In this document: piece after piece, positions 11,903 through 19,124 of the stretch
Layout of the letters: the number at the start of each line of letters is the position of its first letter
How positions within the stretch are numbered: position 1 is the stretch's first letter
DNA from: a virus
DNA: 42,113 bases
Reading direction: 5' to 3' (one strand)
Virus record (IMG/VR): IMGVR_UViG_3300021135_000018
Coordinates: 1 to 42,113 of that record
The notes under the pieces: model-generated
Databases searched by the model: none
What the model saw: the letters and a program-made list of their open reading frames with translations, nothing else
What the model was told of the DNA's origin: nothing
Made by a program: the position numbers and the translations under genes

Positions 11903-12496
11903 ATGAGTAAAATTTTATTAGCATTAGTATTAGCAGCATCAGTATTAACAGCATCAGTGGCACAAGCTGATGAATCAACATCGGTATCAGGTACATTTGA
12001 TGTTAAAGACAAACAACATTCACCATTAAATCATGAAGTATTTGGCTTAAACGTCGGACACAACTTCGGTAACACATGGTCAGTTGAAGGTCGTATGGAA
12101 GATGAACGTGTTGTAGGTAACGGCGGGTCACACGAAGGCCTTGTTCAACTTAAAGTAAACAAAGACATTGGTACTTGGTATGGTTTCACTCCATATGCAG
12201 GTGTTGCAATTGGTGAGAAATCTAAATCAACAACTAACTTTGCTTACTATGTAGCAGAAGTTGGCGCAAAATATGTAGTAACTCCAAGTTTAACATTAAA
12301 TGTACAAGAACGTTTACGTACACCATTTAATGAAAACTTTGATAGTCATACTGGTTATAACTACAAAACATGGGAAACACAAATTGGTGCAAAATACGCA
12401 ATTAACAAAAACAACATTGTTGGGGTTAAGTATGCAGTTGAGCGCGGTGATTCAACATACAATACAACTGGTGGGAGCTATACATACAAGTTCTAA
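11903..12496 (+). CDS. outer-membrane beta-barrel protein
   Basis: 197 aa from ATG 11903 with TAAGGAA upstream. The N-terminus is a typical signal peptide (SKILLALVLAASVL) with a cleavage site after SVAQA (A22). The mature part shows alternating strands with aromatic girdle residues (TWYGFTPYAGVAIG, YYVAEVGAKYVV, IVGVKYAVERG) and ends in YTYKF: the C-terminal Phe that BAM recognises in Gram-negative outer-membrane proteins. About eight strands would fit the size. Placed in the host surface it might block superinfection or alter permeability, as known for some phage-encoded barrels; this role is inferred. Strong terminator follows. Confidence 0.85.
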   Translation: MSKILLALVLAASVLTASVAQADESTSVSGTFDVKDKQHSPLNHEVFGLNVGHNFGNTWSVEGRMEDERVVGNGGSHEGLVQLKVNKDIGTWYGFTPYAGVAIGEKSKSTTNFAYYVAEVGAKYVVTPSLTLNVQERLRTPFNENFDSHTGYNYKTWETQIGAKYAINKNNIVGVKYAVERGDSTYNTTGGSYTYKF

Positions 12497-12507
12497 TTTG
12501 AACTAAT

Positions 12508-12532
12508 AAAAAGGCACTTTGGTGCCTTTTTT
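12508..12532 (+). terminator. intrinsic terminator after the outer-membrane gene
   Basis: GGCAC (12513-12517), loop TTTG, GTGCC (12522-12526), flanked by A and T runs that extend the stem. Confidence 0.9.
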
Positions 12533-12533
12533 G

Positions 12534-12562
12534 TTGACTTTATTTTCTGTGTGCTATATACT
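12534..12562 (+). promoter_or_regulatory. early promoter giving a leaderless cyclase message
   Basis: TTGACT (12534-12539), 17 bases, TATACT (12557-12562). The ATG at 12569 lies seven bases after the -10 box, where transcription would start. Confidence 0.7.
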
Positions 12563-12568
12563 AGTACT

Positions 12569-14578
12569 ATGATTAAAAAATTTGTACTCTCACCGTGGAC
12601 AGCGTTACTCACGTTAGTCCTTATTATCGCTGTTAAAAATGCAGACTTTACATTTGTCGAAAGCGTAAAACTACGTTACTTTGATACATTAATTACACAC
12701 GAACCCGTACAAAACTCTGGTGTACATACAGTAAACATTGATGAAGCAACACTAAACAAATATGGGCAATGGCCATTTAGTCGAGACATATATGCAAAAC
12801 TAATTGAAGATACATTTGCACATGGTGCAGGATTGGTTGTGTTTAATGTTATGATGCCAGAGAAAGATCGCTTTGGTAAAGATGATGTACTTGCTAACAC
12901 CTTGCGCAATCACGCCGTTATATTACCTAACGCTGGTGATATGCAGAACAAAAACACTCCACGTCATCCAGGCGCAAGTATTATCGGAGTAAGCCCTGTT
13001 GGATTGGTAGTTGAATATCCGGGCATTATTGCAAATACAAAAGTATTAGAAGAAGCCGCAAGTGGTGTTGGGCTAGTTAACACATTCCCAGAAGTGGATG
13101 GTGTTGTCCGTCGTGCACCTTTAGTTATATTGAGTGGGCAAGACTTATACCCTGCATTAAGTTTAGAAACATTACGTGTTGCGGCCGGCGATCCAAGTTT
13201 TCAAATTAAACTAAATGACATGGGTGTTGATAAAATGCGCATACCAGCATTTGGTCCTATTCAAACTGACTCGCTAGGTAGAGTGTGGGTGGATTGGCAA
13301 CAACGTGCAACATCTCACAGCGCAATGGATATGCCCAACTTTAATAAAGCAATTGTCATCATTGGCACAACAGCACGTGGCATTAGTAATCCCGTTGCAA
13401 CAAGTAGAGGCGAAGTATTCCCACATGAGTTACAAGCAAGTGTACTTGGCACAATGATTGCTGGTACAAACATACAACGACCCGCATGGGCAGACAGTGC
13501 AGAATTGTTTGCGCTAATTGCTATTAGTATTATTATGTTAGTGCTATCACGCTGGGTCTATGTTGGATTAGCAAGTGGTATTATATTACTTGGTGCAGTA
13601 ATCCCTGTCACAATGTATTTCTATCACGCAGACAAGTTTTTATTAGACGGCACGTTTATATTAGCAGGTGGTGTACTTGTTATGCTACATGCTTATGGCA
13701 TTAAGTTTGTAAGCGAGTTCTTACAAAAACAACAAATTAAGCGACAGTTCGGTAGTTATGTCAACCCTACTATTGTTGAACGCTTACAGAAAGACCCAAG
13801 TCTTATTAAGTTGGGCGGAGAGAAACGTGAGCTTAGTATTGTTATGACAGACCTGCGTGGGTTTACTACATTAGGTGAAAGCTTCGGTGATGATGTAGAA
13901 GGGCTTACACAAATTATGAATGACTACATGACAGCGTTAAGTATCCCTGTACTAAAGAATGATGGTACACTGATTAAATTTATTGGCGATGCAAGTTTAC
14001 ACGTACACGGCGCACCGATTGATGATGTGTATCACGCACGTAACGCAGTCAAGACAGCACTTGAAATGATTAAAGCCATCGAAGAATTTAACGTTACACT
14101 AGTTGCAAGTGGTCGTCCACCAGTTGGTATGGGTGCAGGTGTTAATACTGGCCCAACGCTTATTGGTAACATTGGTGCTAAGAGCAAGTTTGGTTATGAC
14201 GTGTTGGGTGACAGTGTAAGCACAGCCGCACGTTTAGAAGGACAGACTAAAGCATATGGTGTATTACTAATTATTGGACCAGAAACTGCTCGCTTGGTTA
14301 AAGATGATTTTCATATTGTACATCTCGACAACATTGCGGTTAAAGGTAAGACAGTTGGCTTAGACATCTATACTGTTGGACACACAGTTAATTACATACA
14401 TGATGAATATTTAAAAGAATACTTCCGCGGTAATTGGAAAGAAGCAATTGGGTGGGCCAAGAAGTTAGTTAATAATGACGACGTTGATATTAAACATTAT
14501 TACGAACTAATGATTGAACGTATGGAAGGCGGGCTTCCAGCTAATTGGGATGGAACATATCATGCTACTTCGAAATAG
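12569..14578 (+). CDS. CHASE2-domain class III adenylate cyclase, membrane-bound
   Basis: 669 aa. Order: an N-terminal membrane helix (about 12-22), an extracytoplasmic CHASE2 sensor (about 25-305, with FDTLITHEP and NIDEATLNKYGQWPFSRD), three membrane helices (about 312-327, 331-352, 360-376), and a C-terminal class III cyclase. In the cyclase the metal residues are D428 (MTDLRGFT) and D474 (FIGDAS), the purine-selecting residues K419 and D548 (VLGD) point to ATP, and R555 is kept. The usual transition-state Asn in GDxVN is Ser (S551), which may lower activity. It would make cyclic AMP in the host in response to a periplasmic signal. There is no ribosome binding site; the message is probably leaderless. 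The next gene overlaps its end. Confidence 0.88.
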   Translation: MIKKFVLSPWTALLTLVLIIAVKNADFTFVESVKLRYFDTLITHEPVQNSGVHTVNIDEATLNKYGQWPFSRDIYAKLIEDTFAHGAGLVVFNVMMPEKDRFGKDDVLANTLRNHAVILPNAGDMQNKNTPRHPGASIIGVSPVGLVVEYPGIIANTKVLEEAASGVGLVNTFPEVDGVVRRAPLVILSGQDLYPALSLETLRVAAGDPSFQIKLNDMGVDKMRIPAFGPIQTDSLGRVWVDWQQRATSHSAMDMPNFNKAIVIIGTTARGISNPVATSRGEVFPHELQASVLGTMIAGTNIQRPAWADSAELFALIAISIIMLVLSRWVYVGLASGIILLGAVIPVTMYFYHADKFLLDGTFILAGGVLVMLHAYGIKFVSEFLQKQQIKRQFGSYVNPTIVERLQKDPSLIKLGGEKRELSIVMTDLRGFTTLGESFGDDVEGLTQIMNDYMTALSIPVLKNDGTLIKFIGDASLHVHGAPIDDVYHARNAVKTALEMIKAIEEFNVTLVASGRPPVGMGAGVNTGPTLIGNIGAKSKFGYDVLGDSVSTAARLEGQTKAYGVLLIIGPETARLVKDDFHIVHLDNIAVKGKTVGLDIYTVGHTVNYIHDEYLKEYFRGNWKEAIGWAKKLVNNDDVDIKHYYELMIERMEGGLPANWDGTYHATSK

Positions 14579-15320
14579 TTTAATAGCATTATTATTATTC
14601 AGCAGTTCTGTATTTGCTGATGTAACTGCTAAAAGTTATCTTGTTACTGATACGCAAGGACAAGTTATTAATGAGCGTGATGCCGACCAGCCACGACCCA
14701 TTGCTAGCATTACTAAACTAATGACTGTTATGGTTGTGCTCGATGCTAAACAACCGTTAGACGAAGATATTAAATTAAACTTTAAGTTGGCTAAACAATA
14801 TCATACACATTTACCACGTAGTATCAAAACGCTAACACGTCACGAACTAATAGATTTAGCAATGGTTAAGAGTGATAACTTCGCCGCTTACACGTTATGT
14901 TTAAATTACCCAGGTGGCATAGATAATTGTGTATATGCTATGAACAACAAAGCTGTTACGTTAGGTATGGACCATACCACCTACACAGACCCAACAGGGA
15001 TAGAAGAAACTAATGTAAGTACAGCACGTGATTTAATTAAATTAATTATCTCAGCTAGGAGTTATTTAGAGATTGTTGGTGCTACTAGATCTAGTGTAGA
15101 TATTAAAGTTAAGAAACATTGGTGGCAGTTTTGGAATACTAATTTGTTAGTGCGTAATACAGATGATGTTATTGTAAGTAAAACAGGATACATACATCAA
15201 AGTGGAGGGTGTGTTGTGATGCTTATGAATACTCAATTTGGACAGCGCATAGTAGCAATACTTGGTAGCAAAAATACACATACCCGTATTCCAGAAGCGC
15301 AAACTTTAGCTAATATTTAA
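14562..15320 (+). CDS. periplasmic D,D-peptidase (peptidase S11, PBP7-like)
   Basis: 252 aa from ATG 14562, inside the end of the cyclase gene, so coupled to it. A signal peptide (LLRNSLIALLLFSSSVFA) is cleaved after A19. The serine penicillin-binding motifs are complete: S49-x-x-K52 (ASITKL), S104-D-N106 and K207-T-G209 (SKTGY). The size and lack of a C-terminal domain resemble the D,D-endopeptidase PBP7/PbpG. It would cut peptide cross-links or trim stem peptides in the host periplasm, to help lysis or remodel the wall. A phage S11 enzyme with a Sec signal is unusual; phage endolysins usually come from other families. Confidence 0.88.
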   Translation: MLLRNSLIALLLFSSSVFADVTAKSYLVTDTQGQVINERDADQPRPIASITKLMTVMVVLDAKQPLDEDIKLNFKLAKQYHTHLPRSIKTLTRHELIDLAMVKSDNFAAYTLCLNYPGGIDNCVYAMNNKAVTLGMDHTTYTDPTGIEETNVSTARDLIKLIISARSYLEIVGATRSSVDIKVKKHWWQFWNTNLLVRNTDDVIVSKTGYIHQSGGCVVMLMNTQFGQRIVAILGSKNTHTRIPEAQTLANI

Positions 15321-15661
15321 TCTTTCTTTATTTTCGGTAAGGTATCATCTAACTTAGCGGCTTCGTCAAATTGTGCAGCGGCAGTGCGATCAACTTTAAC
15401 CTGTTCCATAACACGATCCGATTCAATCATCTTGCCACGTAAATGTAGTACAGTATTAACTTTTTGATTAAGTCTAATCAAGTCATTATCTAACATACGT
15501 ATGCGGTCAATAAGGGCAATCAATACATTATTTGCATCTGTGATAACTGGCTTAACTTCTTTAGTACACCATTCCCATACCATACGAATAATATATCCCA
15601 TACCAATTGTCATAATGATAGGAAAACCGTACTTATTAATTAAATCTGCTATTTCGTTCAT
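15317..15661 (-). CDS. holin-like membrane protein (BhlA/UviB-like)
   Basis: 114 aa, last gene of the minus-strand operon. One membrane helix near the N-terminus (GFPIIMTIGMGYIIRMVWEW, about 12-31) is followed by a long charged helix with heptad-like spacing (ANNVLIALIDRIRMLDNDLIRL) and a Lys-rich end. The layout matches small BhlA/UviB-type holin-like proteins and the paralogue at 17066. Its tail overlaps the end of the peptidase gene on the other strand by four bases. Holin function is inferred from layout and the lipase-containing late operon. Confidence 0.6.
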   Translation of the reverse strand: MNEIADLINKYGFPIIMTIGMGYIIRMVWEWCTKEVKPVITDANNVLIALIDRIRMLDNDLIRLNQKVNTVLHLRGKMIESDRVMEQVKVDRTAAAQFDEAAKLDDTLPKIKKD

Positions 15662-15662
15662 A

Positions 15663-15797
15663 TTATGCTCCTATTGCATAAAGTAACATCCATCCTATTG
15701 CTACTACAACTGCTATAAACAATGCTTCGTATCTATGACCAGCACCACATTCACATTGTGCGCAAGTACAGTGCCGATTACGTTCGCGTACACTCAT
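15663..15797 (-). CDS. small Cys-rich membrane protein
   Basis: 44 aa. An N-terminal Cys/His cluster (H-C-T-C-x-x-C-x-C, around residues 9-17, with a further His at 21) could bind zinc. It is followed by a membrane helix (ALFIAVVVAIGWMLLYAIGA) ending at the C-terminus. The start overlaps the upstream stop as ATGA, and the stop is one base from the next gene, so the frame is embedded in a coupled operon. No family is recognised; a role in lysis or membrane targeting is only suggested by position. Confidence 0.65.
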   Translation of the reverse strand: MSVRERNRHCTCAQCECGAGHRYEALFIAVVVAIGWMLLYAIGA

Positions 15798-15943
15798 AAT
15801 ATAACACCAATACATAAACCAATAGCAAAGCCGATTGTTAAAGAAAGTAGCATATCACTATCGTGCCATAATGCTTGTTTTGCTAACCAATTTTGTGTTC
15901 TTACATCACCTTCAGGCCAATCACTTTTGAAATTCCACGACAT
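15794..15943 (-). CDS. small membrane protein
   Basis: 49 aa; start set at the second of two adjacent ATGs, six bases after GGGGA. The N-terminal half is hydrophilic with Trp residues (SWNFKSDWPEGD) and the C-terminal half is one membrane helix (LLSLTIGFAIGLCIGVIL). It lies between the lipase and the Cys-rich membrane protein and overlaps the latter by four bases. Function unknown; spanin or holin accessory roles are possible but not shown. Confidence 0.65.
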   Translation of the reverse strand: MSWNFKSDWPEGDVRTQNWLAKQALWHDSDMLLSLTIGFAIGLCIGVIL

Positions 15944-15952
15944 CATATTCCC

Positions 15953-16747
15953 CTAAATGTTATCTTGCGGCGCTTGCTCGCCAGCTGCCCAACGAGCTAA
16001 ATTATTACTGTAACGTGTAATACTGTGATTTGAAAAGAAGTTAATATCTTTACGCATAATGCCTTTTACAAATCCTCGTGCTACATCTTTAATTAGCTGA
16101 GTATAGGTCAGGGTGCGTAAATTTCCCCAGTGATTCATATAGTACATACCACCGAAGTGATGGAATGGCCATAATGGAACACGTGCAACAATGTCTGCAT
16201 TGTTTACGAAGCGGAAGTGTAAAACACCTGTTGCAGTAATGCCTTTAATGTATGCGCTATCACCAACACGTGGGCTACCATATGTAAACAATGCTTGCGC
16301 ACTTGGCAATTCTTCATTACGTTGTAGTTTATATGCGACGATTGTAGCCATTGCTGCACCCAAGCTATGTCCGGCACACCAAATGGTTCGTTTCTTGCTT
16401 AATTTGATTAGTTTTGGCTCTAAAGTAGGCCAAATATTGTCTACACTTGACTTAAAACCGTGGTGAACTTTACCGATGCCTGTACTACTTGCGACTGGTC
16501 GTGCATCTAAATCTGCACCGATATCTTTAAACTCTGTTGGCTGTGTACCGCGACATACGACAATTGCATCATCTGCGTTAGTTAGCAAATATGCTTGACT
16601 GCTATTAACATTAATAAACTCTGACTTAAAGCCGAGCTCTTTAAATTGCACTTCACTATCTTTTGGGTCACTATATGCAATGTCACTTAGTTGTGCAAAC
16701 AAATGTGCTTGCTCTGGAAACGGGCGCATGTTAATCGGAGTTGTCAT
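15953..16747 (-). CDS. class 3 lipase-like alpha/beta hydrolase
   Basis: 264 aa. The nucleophile elbow GHSLG has S128, with the preceding strand RTIWCA typical of Lipase_3. D185 (NNADIVARVP) and H241 (FFSNHSITRY) complete the triad, and VCRGTQ earlier fits the oxyanion strand. There is no signal peptide, so it acts inside the cell unless released through a holin. It would hydrolyse acyl esters, perhaps phospholipids, at lysis. It is the central gene of the late minus-strand operon and overlaps its upstream neighbour by 17 bases. Confidence 0.88.
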   Translation of the reverse strand: MTTPINMRPFPEQAHLFAQLSDIAYSDPKDSEVQFKELGFKSEFINVNSSQAYLLTNADDAIVVCRGTQPTEFKDIGADLDARPVASSTGIGKVHHGFKSSVDNIWPTLEPKLIKLSKKRTIWCAGHSLGAAMATIVAYKLQRNEELPSAQALFTYGSPRVGDSAYIKGITATGVLHFRFVNNADIVARVPLWPFHHFGGMYYMNHWGNLRTLTYTQLIKDVARGFVKGIMRKDINFFSNHSITRYSNNLARWAAGEQAPQDNI

Positions 16748-16928
16748 TTTGAGTATATCCCTTAATAAATGTTAAAAGTGGGTCGAGCTTAACTAATTGT
16801 GTTACACCATCGATGTTTACGAGCTTAAAGTGGTCACCACCCTTCCAACCTAATGCATCAATATTGAGTTCACTATCAAATACTATTCTGTCGGGACTTA
16901 AATCCCAGTTATAATCTACGTACTTCAT
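16731..16928 (-). CDS. small protein of unknown function
   Basis: 65 aa, one base before the previous stop's end and overlapping the lipase start. It is a soluble beta-type protein (DRIVFDSELNIDALGWKGGDHFKLVN) with an acidic C-terminus. Similar small proteins occur in T4-like marine phages as far as I recall, without known function. The tight packing indicates co-expression with the lipase. Confidence 0.65.
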   Translation of the reverse strand: MKYVDYNWDLSPDRIVFDSELNIDALGWKGGDHFKLVNIDGVTQLVKLDPLLTFIKGYTQNDNSD

Positions 16929-16929
16929 A

Positions 16930-17085
16930 TTACTGTTTTTTAAGTATTTCGCTTAACCGATCTGCAACATTTCGCACATCTTCGCTTAATTGTCCATTGC
17001 CAATTGTTTGTTCTATTTTTCTAGCAATGTTATGTAATGTTATAACATCGTCGTCTAATGTTTTATTAATCTCGTCTTGCATCAT
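16930..17085 (-). CDS. small helical protein of unknown function
   Basis: 51 aa beginning MMQDEINKTL. It is almost entirely charged helix (DVITLHNIARKIEQT, DVRNVADRLSEILKK) and could form a coiled coil. Its start lies 20 bases inside the end of the holin-like gene at 17066 and its stop is two bases before the next start. It may pair with the charged helix of the holin-like proteins; this is only inferred from composition. Confidence 0.6.
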   Translation of the reverse strand: MMQDEINKTLDDDVITLHNIARKIEQTIGNGQLSEDVRNVADRLSEILKKQ

Positions 17086-17344
17086 TTTTCCCATCAGCAC
17101 GACTAATACGGTCGACGTCTGGCTTTAATCCGAGAGCATTGCTCACGACAGTGTCGATACGTATAACATCGTGATTCATTGTTTTAACTCTATTGTCTAA
17201 TGCAGTGATAATACCAGCCATACCTTTAATGCTACTTAGTACGCCGCCTAGTAATAATTTGATTGTAAGATAAACAAAGTACCCGCCGGCTAGTGCCATT
17301 GCAACGGGAAAGCCCAAATCGCCAATTAATTTGAAAATATCCAT
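17066..17344 (-). CDS. holin-like membrane protein (paralogue), first gene of the late operon
   Basis: 92 aa with GAGGGGAA before the ATG. A membrane helix near the N-terminus (DLGFPVAMALAGGYFVYLTI, about 9-28) and a following amphipathic stretch (IITALDNRVKTMNHDVIRID) parallel the protein at 15317: GFP motif, helix, then a D-x-R-x-x-x-x-x-x-DVIRI segment. Two such proteins at the two ends of one operon suggest a holin/antiholin-like pair. A perfect late promoter lies 35 bases upstream. Confidence 0.65.
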   Translation of the reverse strand: MDIFKLIGDLGFPVAMALAGGYFVYLTIKLLLGGVLSSIKGMAGIITALDNRVKTMNHDVIRIDTVVSNALGLKPDVDRISRADGKNDARRD

Positions 17345-17378
17345 ACATTCCCCTCGAACTTTGTTATTATTATATTAG

Positions 17379-17386
17379 TATTTATA
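17379..17386 (-). promoter_or_regulatory. late promoter of the minus-strand operon
   Basis: Perfect TATAAATA followed by C when read on the minus strand, about 35 bases before the start at 17344. It lies back to back with an early promoter on the plus strand. Confidence 0.85.
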
Positions 17387-17394
17387 GATTTCGG

Positions 17395-17423
17395 TTGACT
17401 TTTGGGTAAACTGGCTGTATAAT
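17395..17423 (+). promoter_or_regulatory. early promoter of the repeated family
   Basis: TTGACT (17395-17400), 17 bases, TATAAT (17418-17423), followed by GCTATACATACACTAACAAC, shared with the promoters at 17975 and 32175. Confidence 0.9.
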
Positions 17424-17456
17424 GCTATACATACACTAACAACAAGGAAGAACAAA

Positions 17457-17777
17457 ATGACTACACAAACTATATTCGACGAAGCGCAACAAGCTGCAAT
17501 CAAAGCAGAACAAGCATTTCTTGCTACACATGGTGATATGGCTTACTGCGGATTTGCATGGGTAGATGTATTTGTAGAACGTACTAACTCAACAGCGGCT
17601 AAAGAATTGTTAGCAGTCGGCTTTAAGAAAAGCTATCGTCCTAAAACATTAAACTTGTGGACTTGTGGTAGCTATCATGGACAAAGTATGGATGTAAAAG
17701 AAGCTGGTGCGCAAGCGTTTGCAGAAGTTTTACAAAAACATGGCTTCCGTGCTTATATGGGTTCACGTGCAGACTAG
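17457..17777 (+). CDS. conserved phage protein of unknown function
   Basis: 106 aa with AAGGAAG upstream. Mixed alpha-beta, beginning with a helical stretch (FDEAQQAAIKAEQAFLATHG), a central AYCGFAWVDVFVE strand pair and a C-terminal helix (GAQAFAEVLQKHGFRAY). Similar short proteins are, to my recollection, common in T4-like marine phages, without function. It is driven by a repeated-family early promoter and followed after one base by the next gene. Confidence 0.7.
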   Translation: MTTQTIFDEAQQAAIKAEQAFLATHGDMAYCGFAWVDVFVERTNSTAAKELLAVGFKKSYRPKTLNLWTCGSYHGQSMDVKEAGAQAFAEVLQKHGFRAYMGSRAD

Positions 17778-17778
17778 T

Positions 17779-17994
17779 ATGGAAGTTATTAAAGAAATAA
17801 CTGATTGGAATGTGGACTTTCGTCAACCCAACCATGTGTACTTGATGGATGGGGATAAAGTATTAGCATATCAAAAATGGGGCGAAGGTGAACCCATCTA
17901 CTTTAAGACTAAACAGAAGCTAGATAAGCGTAGACGCAAGTTTGAAAAAGTTAAGGTTAGCCCATTTAATTCGGTTGACATTTTGGTAAAATGA
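17779..17994 (+). CDS. small basic protein of unknown function
   Basis: 71 aa, ATG one base after the preceding stop. A beta-rich N-terminal half (HVYLMDGDKVLAYQKW) leads into a strongly basic stretch (KTKQKLDKRRRKFEKVKV). The end of the frame overlaps the -35 box of the next promoter, so the gene and promoter share sequence. No family is recognised. Confidence 0.65.
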   Translation: MEVIKEITDWNVDFRQPNHVYLMDGDKVLAYQKWGEGEPIYFKTKQKLDKRRRKFEKVKVSPFNSVDILVK

Positions 17995-18003
17995 CTGTAT
18001 AAT
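17975..18003 (+). promoter_or_regulatory. early promoter of the repeated family
   Basis: TTGACA (17975-17980), 17 bases, TATAAT (17998-18003). From the -10 box through the first seven codons of the gene it is nearly identical to 32198-32259. Confidence 0.92.
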
Positions 18004-18038
18004 GCTATACATACACTAACAACACGGAGTAATAAAAA

Positions 18039-18854
18039 ATGAACGCACAACAAATTACAAATAAATTTAGTAAGATGGGTATTTTAGCAGTTGCAGGGTG
18101 TTCTTTTGCAGCAGGAACTGGATTTTTCGATGAGAAAGATTCTCCAGAATTATGGGTCAATTTATGTCACAGAAACATTAATTGTTTCAATGAATTACAA
18201 TTAGTCAACCTAAGCAAAGGTGGTGCTAGCAATGCTGAAGTTTTTGAACAAGCCGTAGAAGCAATTAGTTTATATCCTAATTTAAAATATTTAATTTGTT
18301 CTTGGACTTCAATGCCGAGATATAGTTTTAATGTAGGATTTGAATTGTATGACACTAATGCCGGAAACCCGCCCAGAGAACATAAGTTAAATGATAGGGT
18401 TATTCCGGCCGATTATATTGCCAATGTGCGTGATAGACTCAGATCATTGATTCATTTACAATATGAAATAGTTAAATTAATAAAATATATTAACATAATT
18501 AAACAATTAGCACCTAATGTTAAAATTATCAATGTTAATAGTCTATGTCCGTGGGATAATCAGTTTTTTACGCAACTAACTGATAATTTTTTACCCAGTG
18601 ACATGACTGAGTTTACAAGAAAAGAAATTTTAAATACCAAAACAAGAGATGATGAAGAAATTTATAAACTATATGCTTTACAGCACAAACAATATACGCA
18701 AGTCGGCGGGATAACTGCAAGCTCTTGGGTTAATTTATATAATTCGTTTTTAACTTTACAAACAGATGTTAATTTAGATAATCATCACCCTGGCATTAAT
18801 AGTAACAAATTGTATTACAATTTAGTAAAAATATATACAGAAACAAATTATTAG
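18039..18854 (+). CDS. SGNH/GDSL hydrolase-like protein
   Basis: 271 aa. Block I is AVAGCSFAAG with nucleophile S22; block II is NLSKGGASNAE with the oxyanion Gly; the C-terminal block is D247-x-x-H250-P (DNHHPGIN), giving the D-H pair of SGNH hydrolases. No signal peptide is present. Such phage enzymes deacetylate or de-esterify glycans, or may be virion-associated; the neighbouring glycosyltransferase suggests a link to glycans. The first seven codons (MNAQQIT) are shared with the unrelated gene at 32239, so the N-terminus came with a duplicated promoter. Confidence 0.75.
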   Translation: MNAQQITNKFSKMGILAVAGCSFAAGTGFFDEKDSPELWVNLCHRNINCFNELQLVNLSKGGASNAEVFEQAVEAISLYPNLKYLICSWTSMPRYSFNVGFELYDTNAGNPPREHKLNDRVIPADYIANVRDRLRSLIHLQYEIVKLIKYINIIKQLAPNVKIINVNSLCPWDNQFFTQLTDNFLPSDMTEFTRKEILNTKTRDDEEIYKLYALQHKQYTQVGGITASSWVNLYNSFLTLQTDVNLDNHHPGINSNKLYYNLVKIYTETNY

Positions 18855-19124
18855 CCCCTTTGCAGATTAAGTTCTGTATCCAGAGGAGATGGTGCTCGCG
18901 TAATGGCCGCACTTGTAACGTGTAGAGTAGACTACACACTGGATGGCATCAGGTGCAGTGCGCTACACAAAAGAAGTTAAGTAGTTAACTAACAAAGACC
19001 TAGCATTTCTCTCGTAGCTTATACGAGTCGGAGTTGGTCGCCCAATCTCCTTTACTCTGTAGCTTTGCGGAGTCAATAAGCAAAAGCAAAAGGCAATAGA
19101 CAGTCGGAAACGATAGTCCTATAT
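18855..19124 (+). ncRNA. candidate structured RNA between convergent genes (strand uncertain)
   Basis: 270 bases without a plausible gene hold five clear hairpins: GTGTAG/CTACAC (18920-18937), GTTAA-GTAG-TTAAC (18976-18989), CTCGTA/TACGAG (19011-19027), GGAGTTGG-TCGC-CCAATCTCC (19030-19050) and ACTCTGT/GCGGAGT (19054-19073). GCCCCTTTGC (18854-18863) and GCAAAAGGC (19086-19094) could close the whole element. No tRNA, tmRNA, RNase P or group I intron core is recognised. The strand is a guess. Confidence 0.5.

Noticed and set aside
18855-19124. tmRNA, RNase P RNA or group I intron
   Set aside because: No acceptor stem with CCA, no RNase P core motif and no P-Q-R-S intron core could be found; only a generic structured-RNA candidate is reported.
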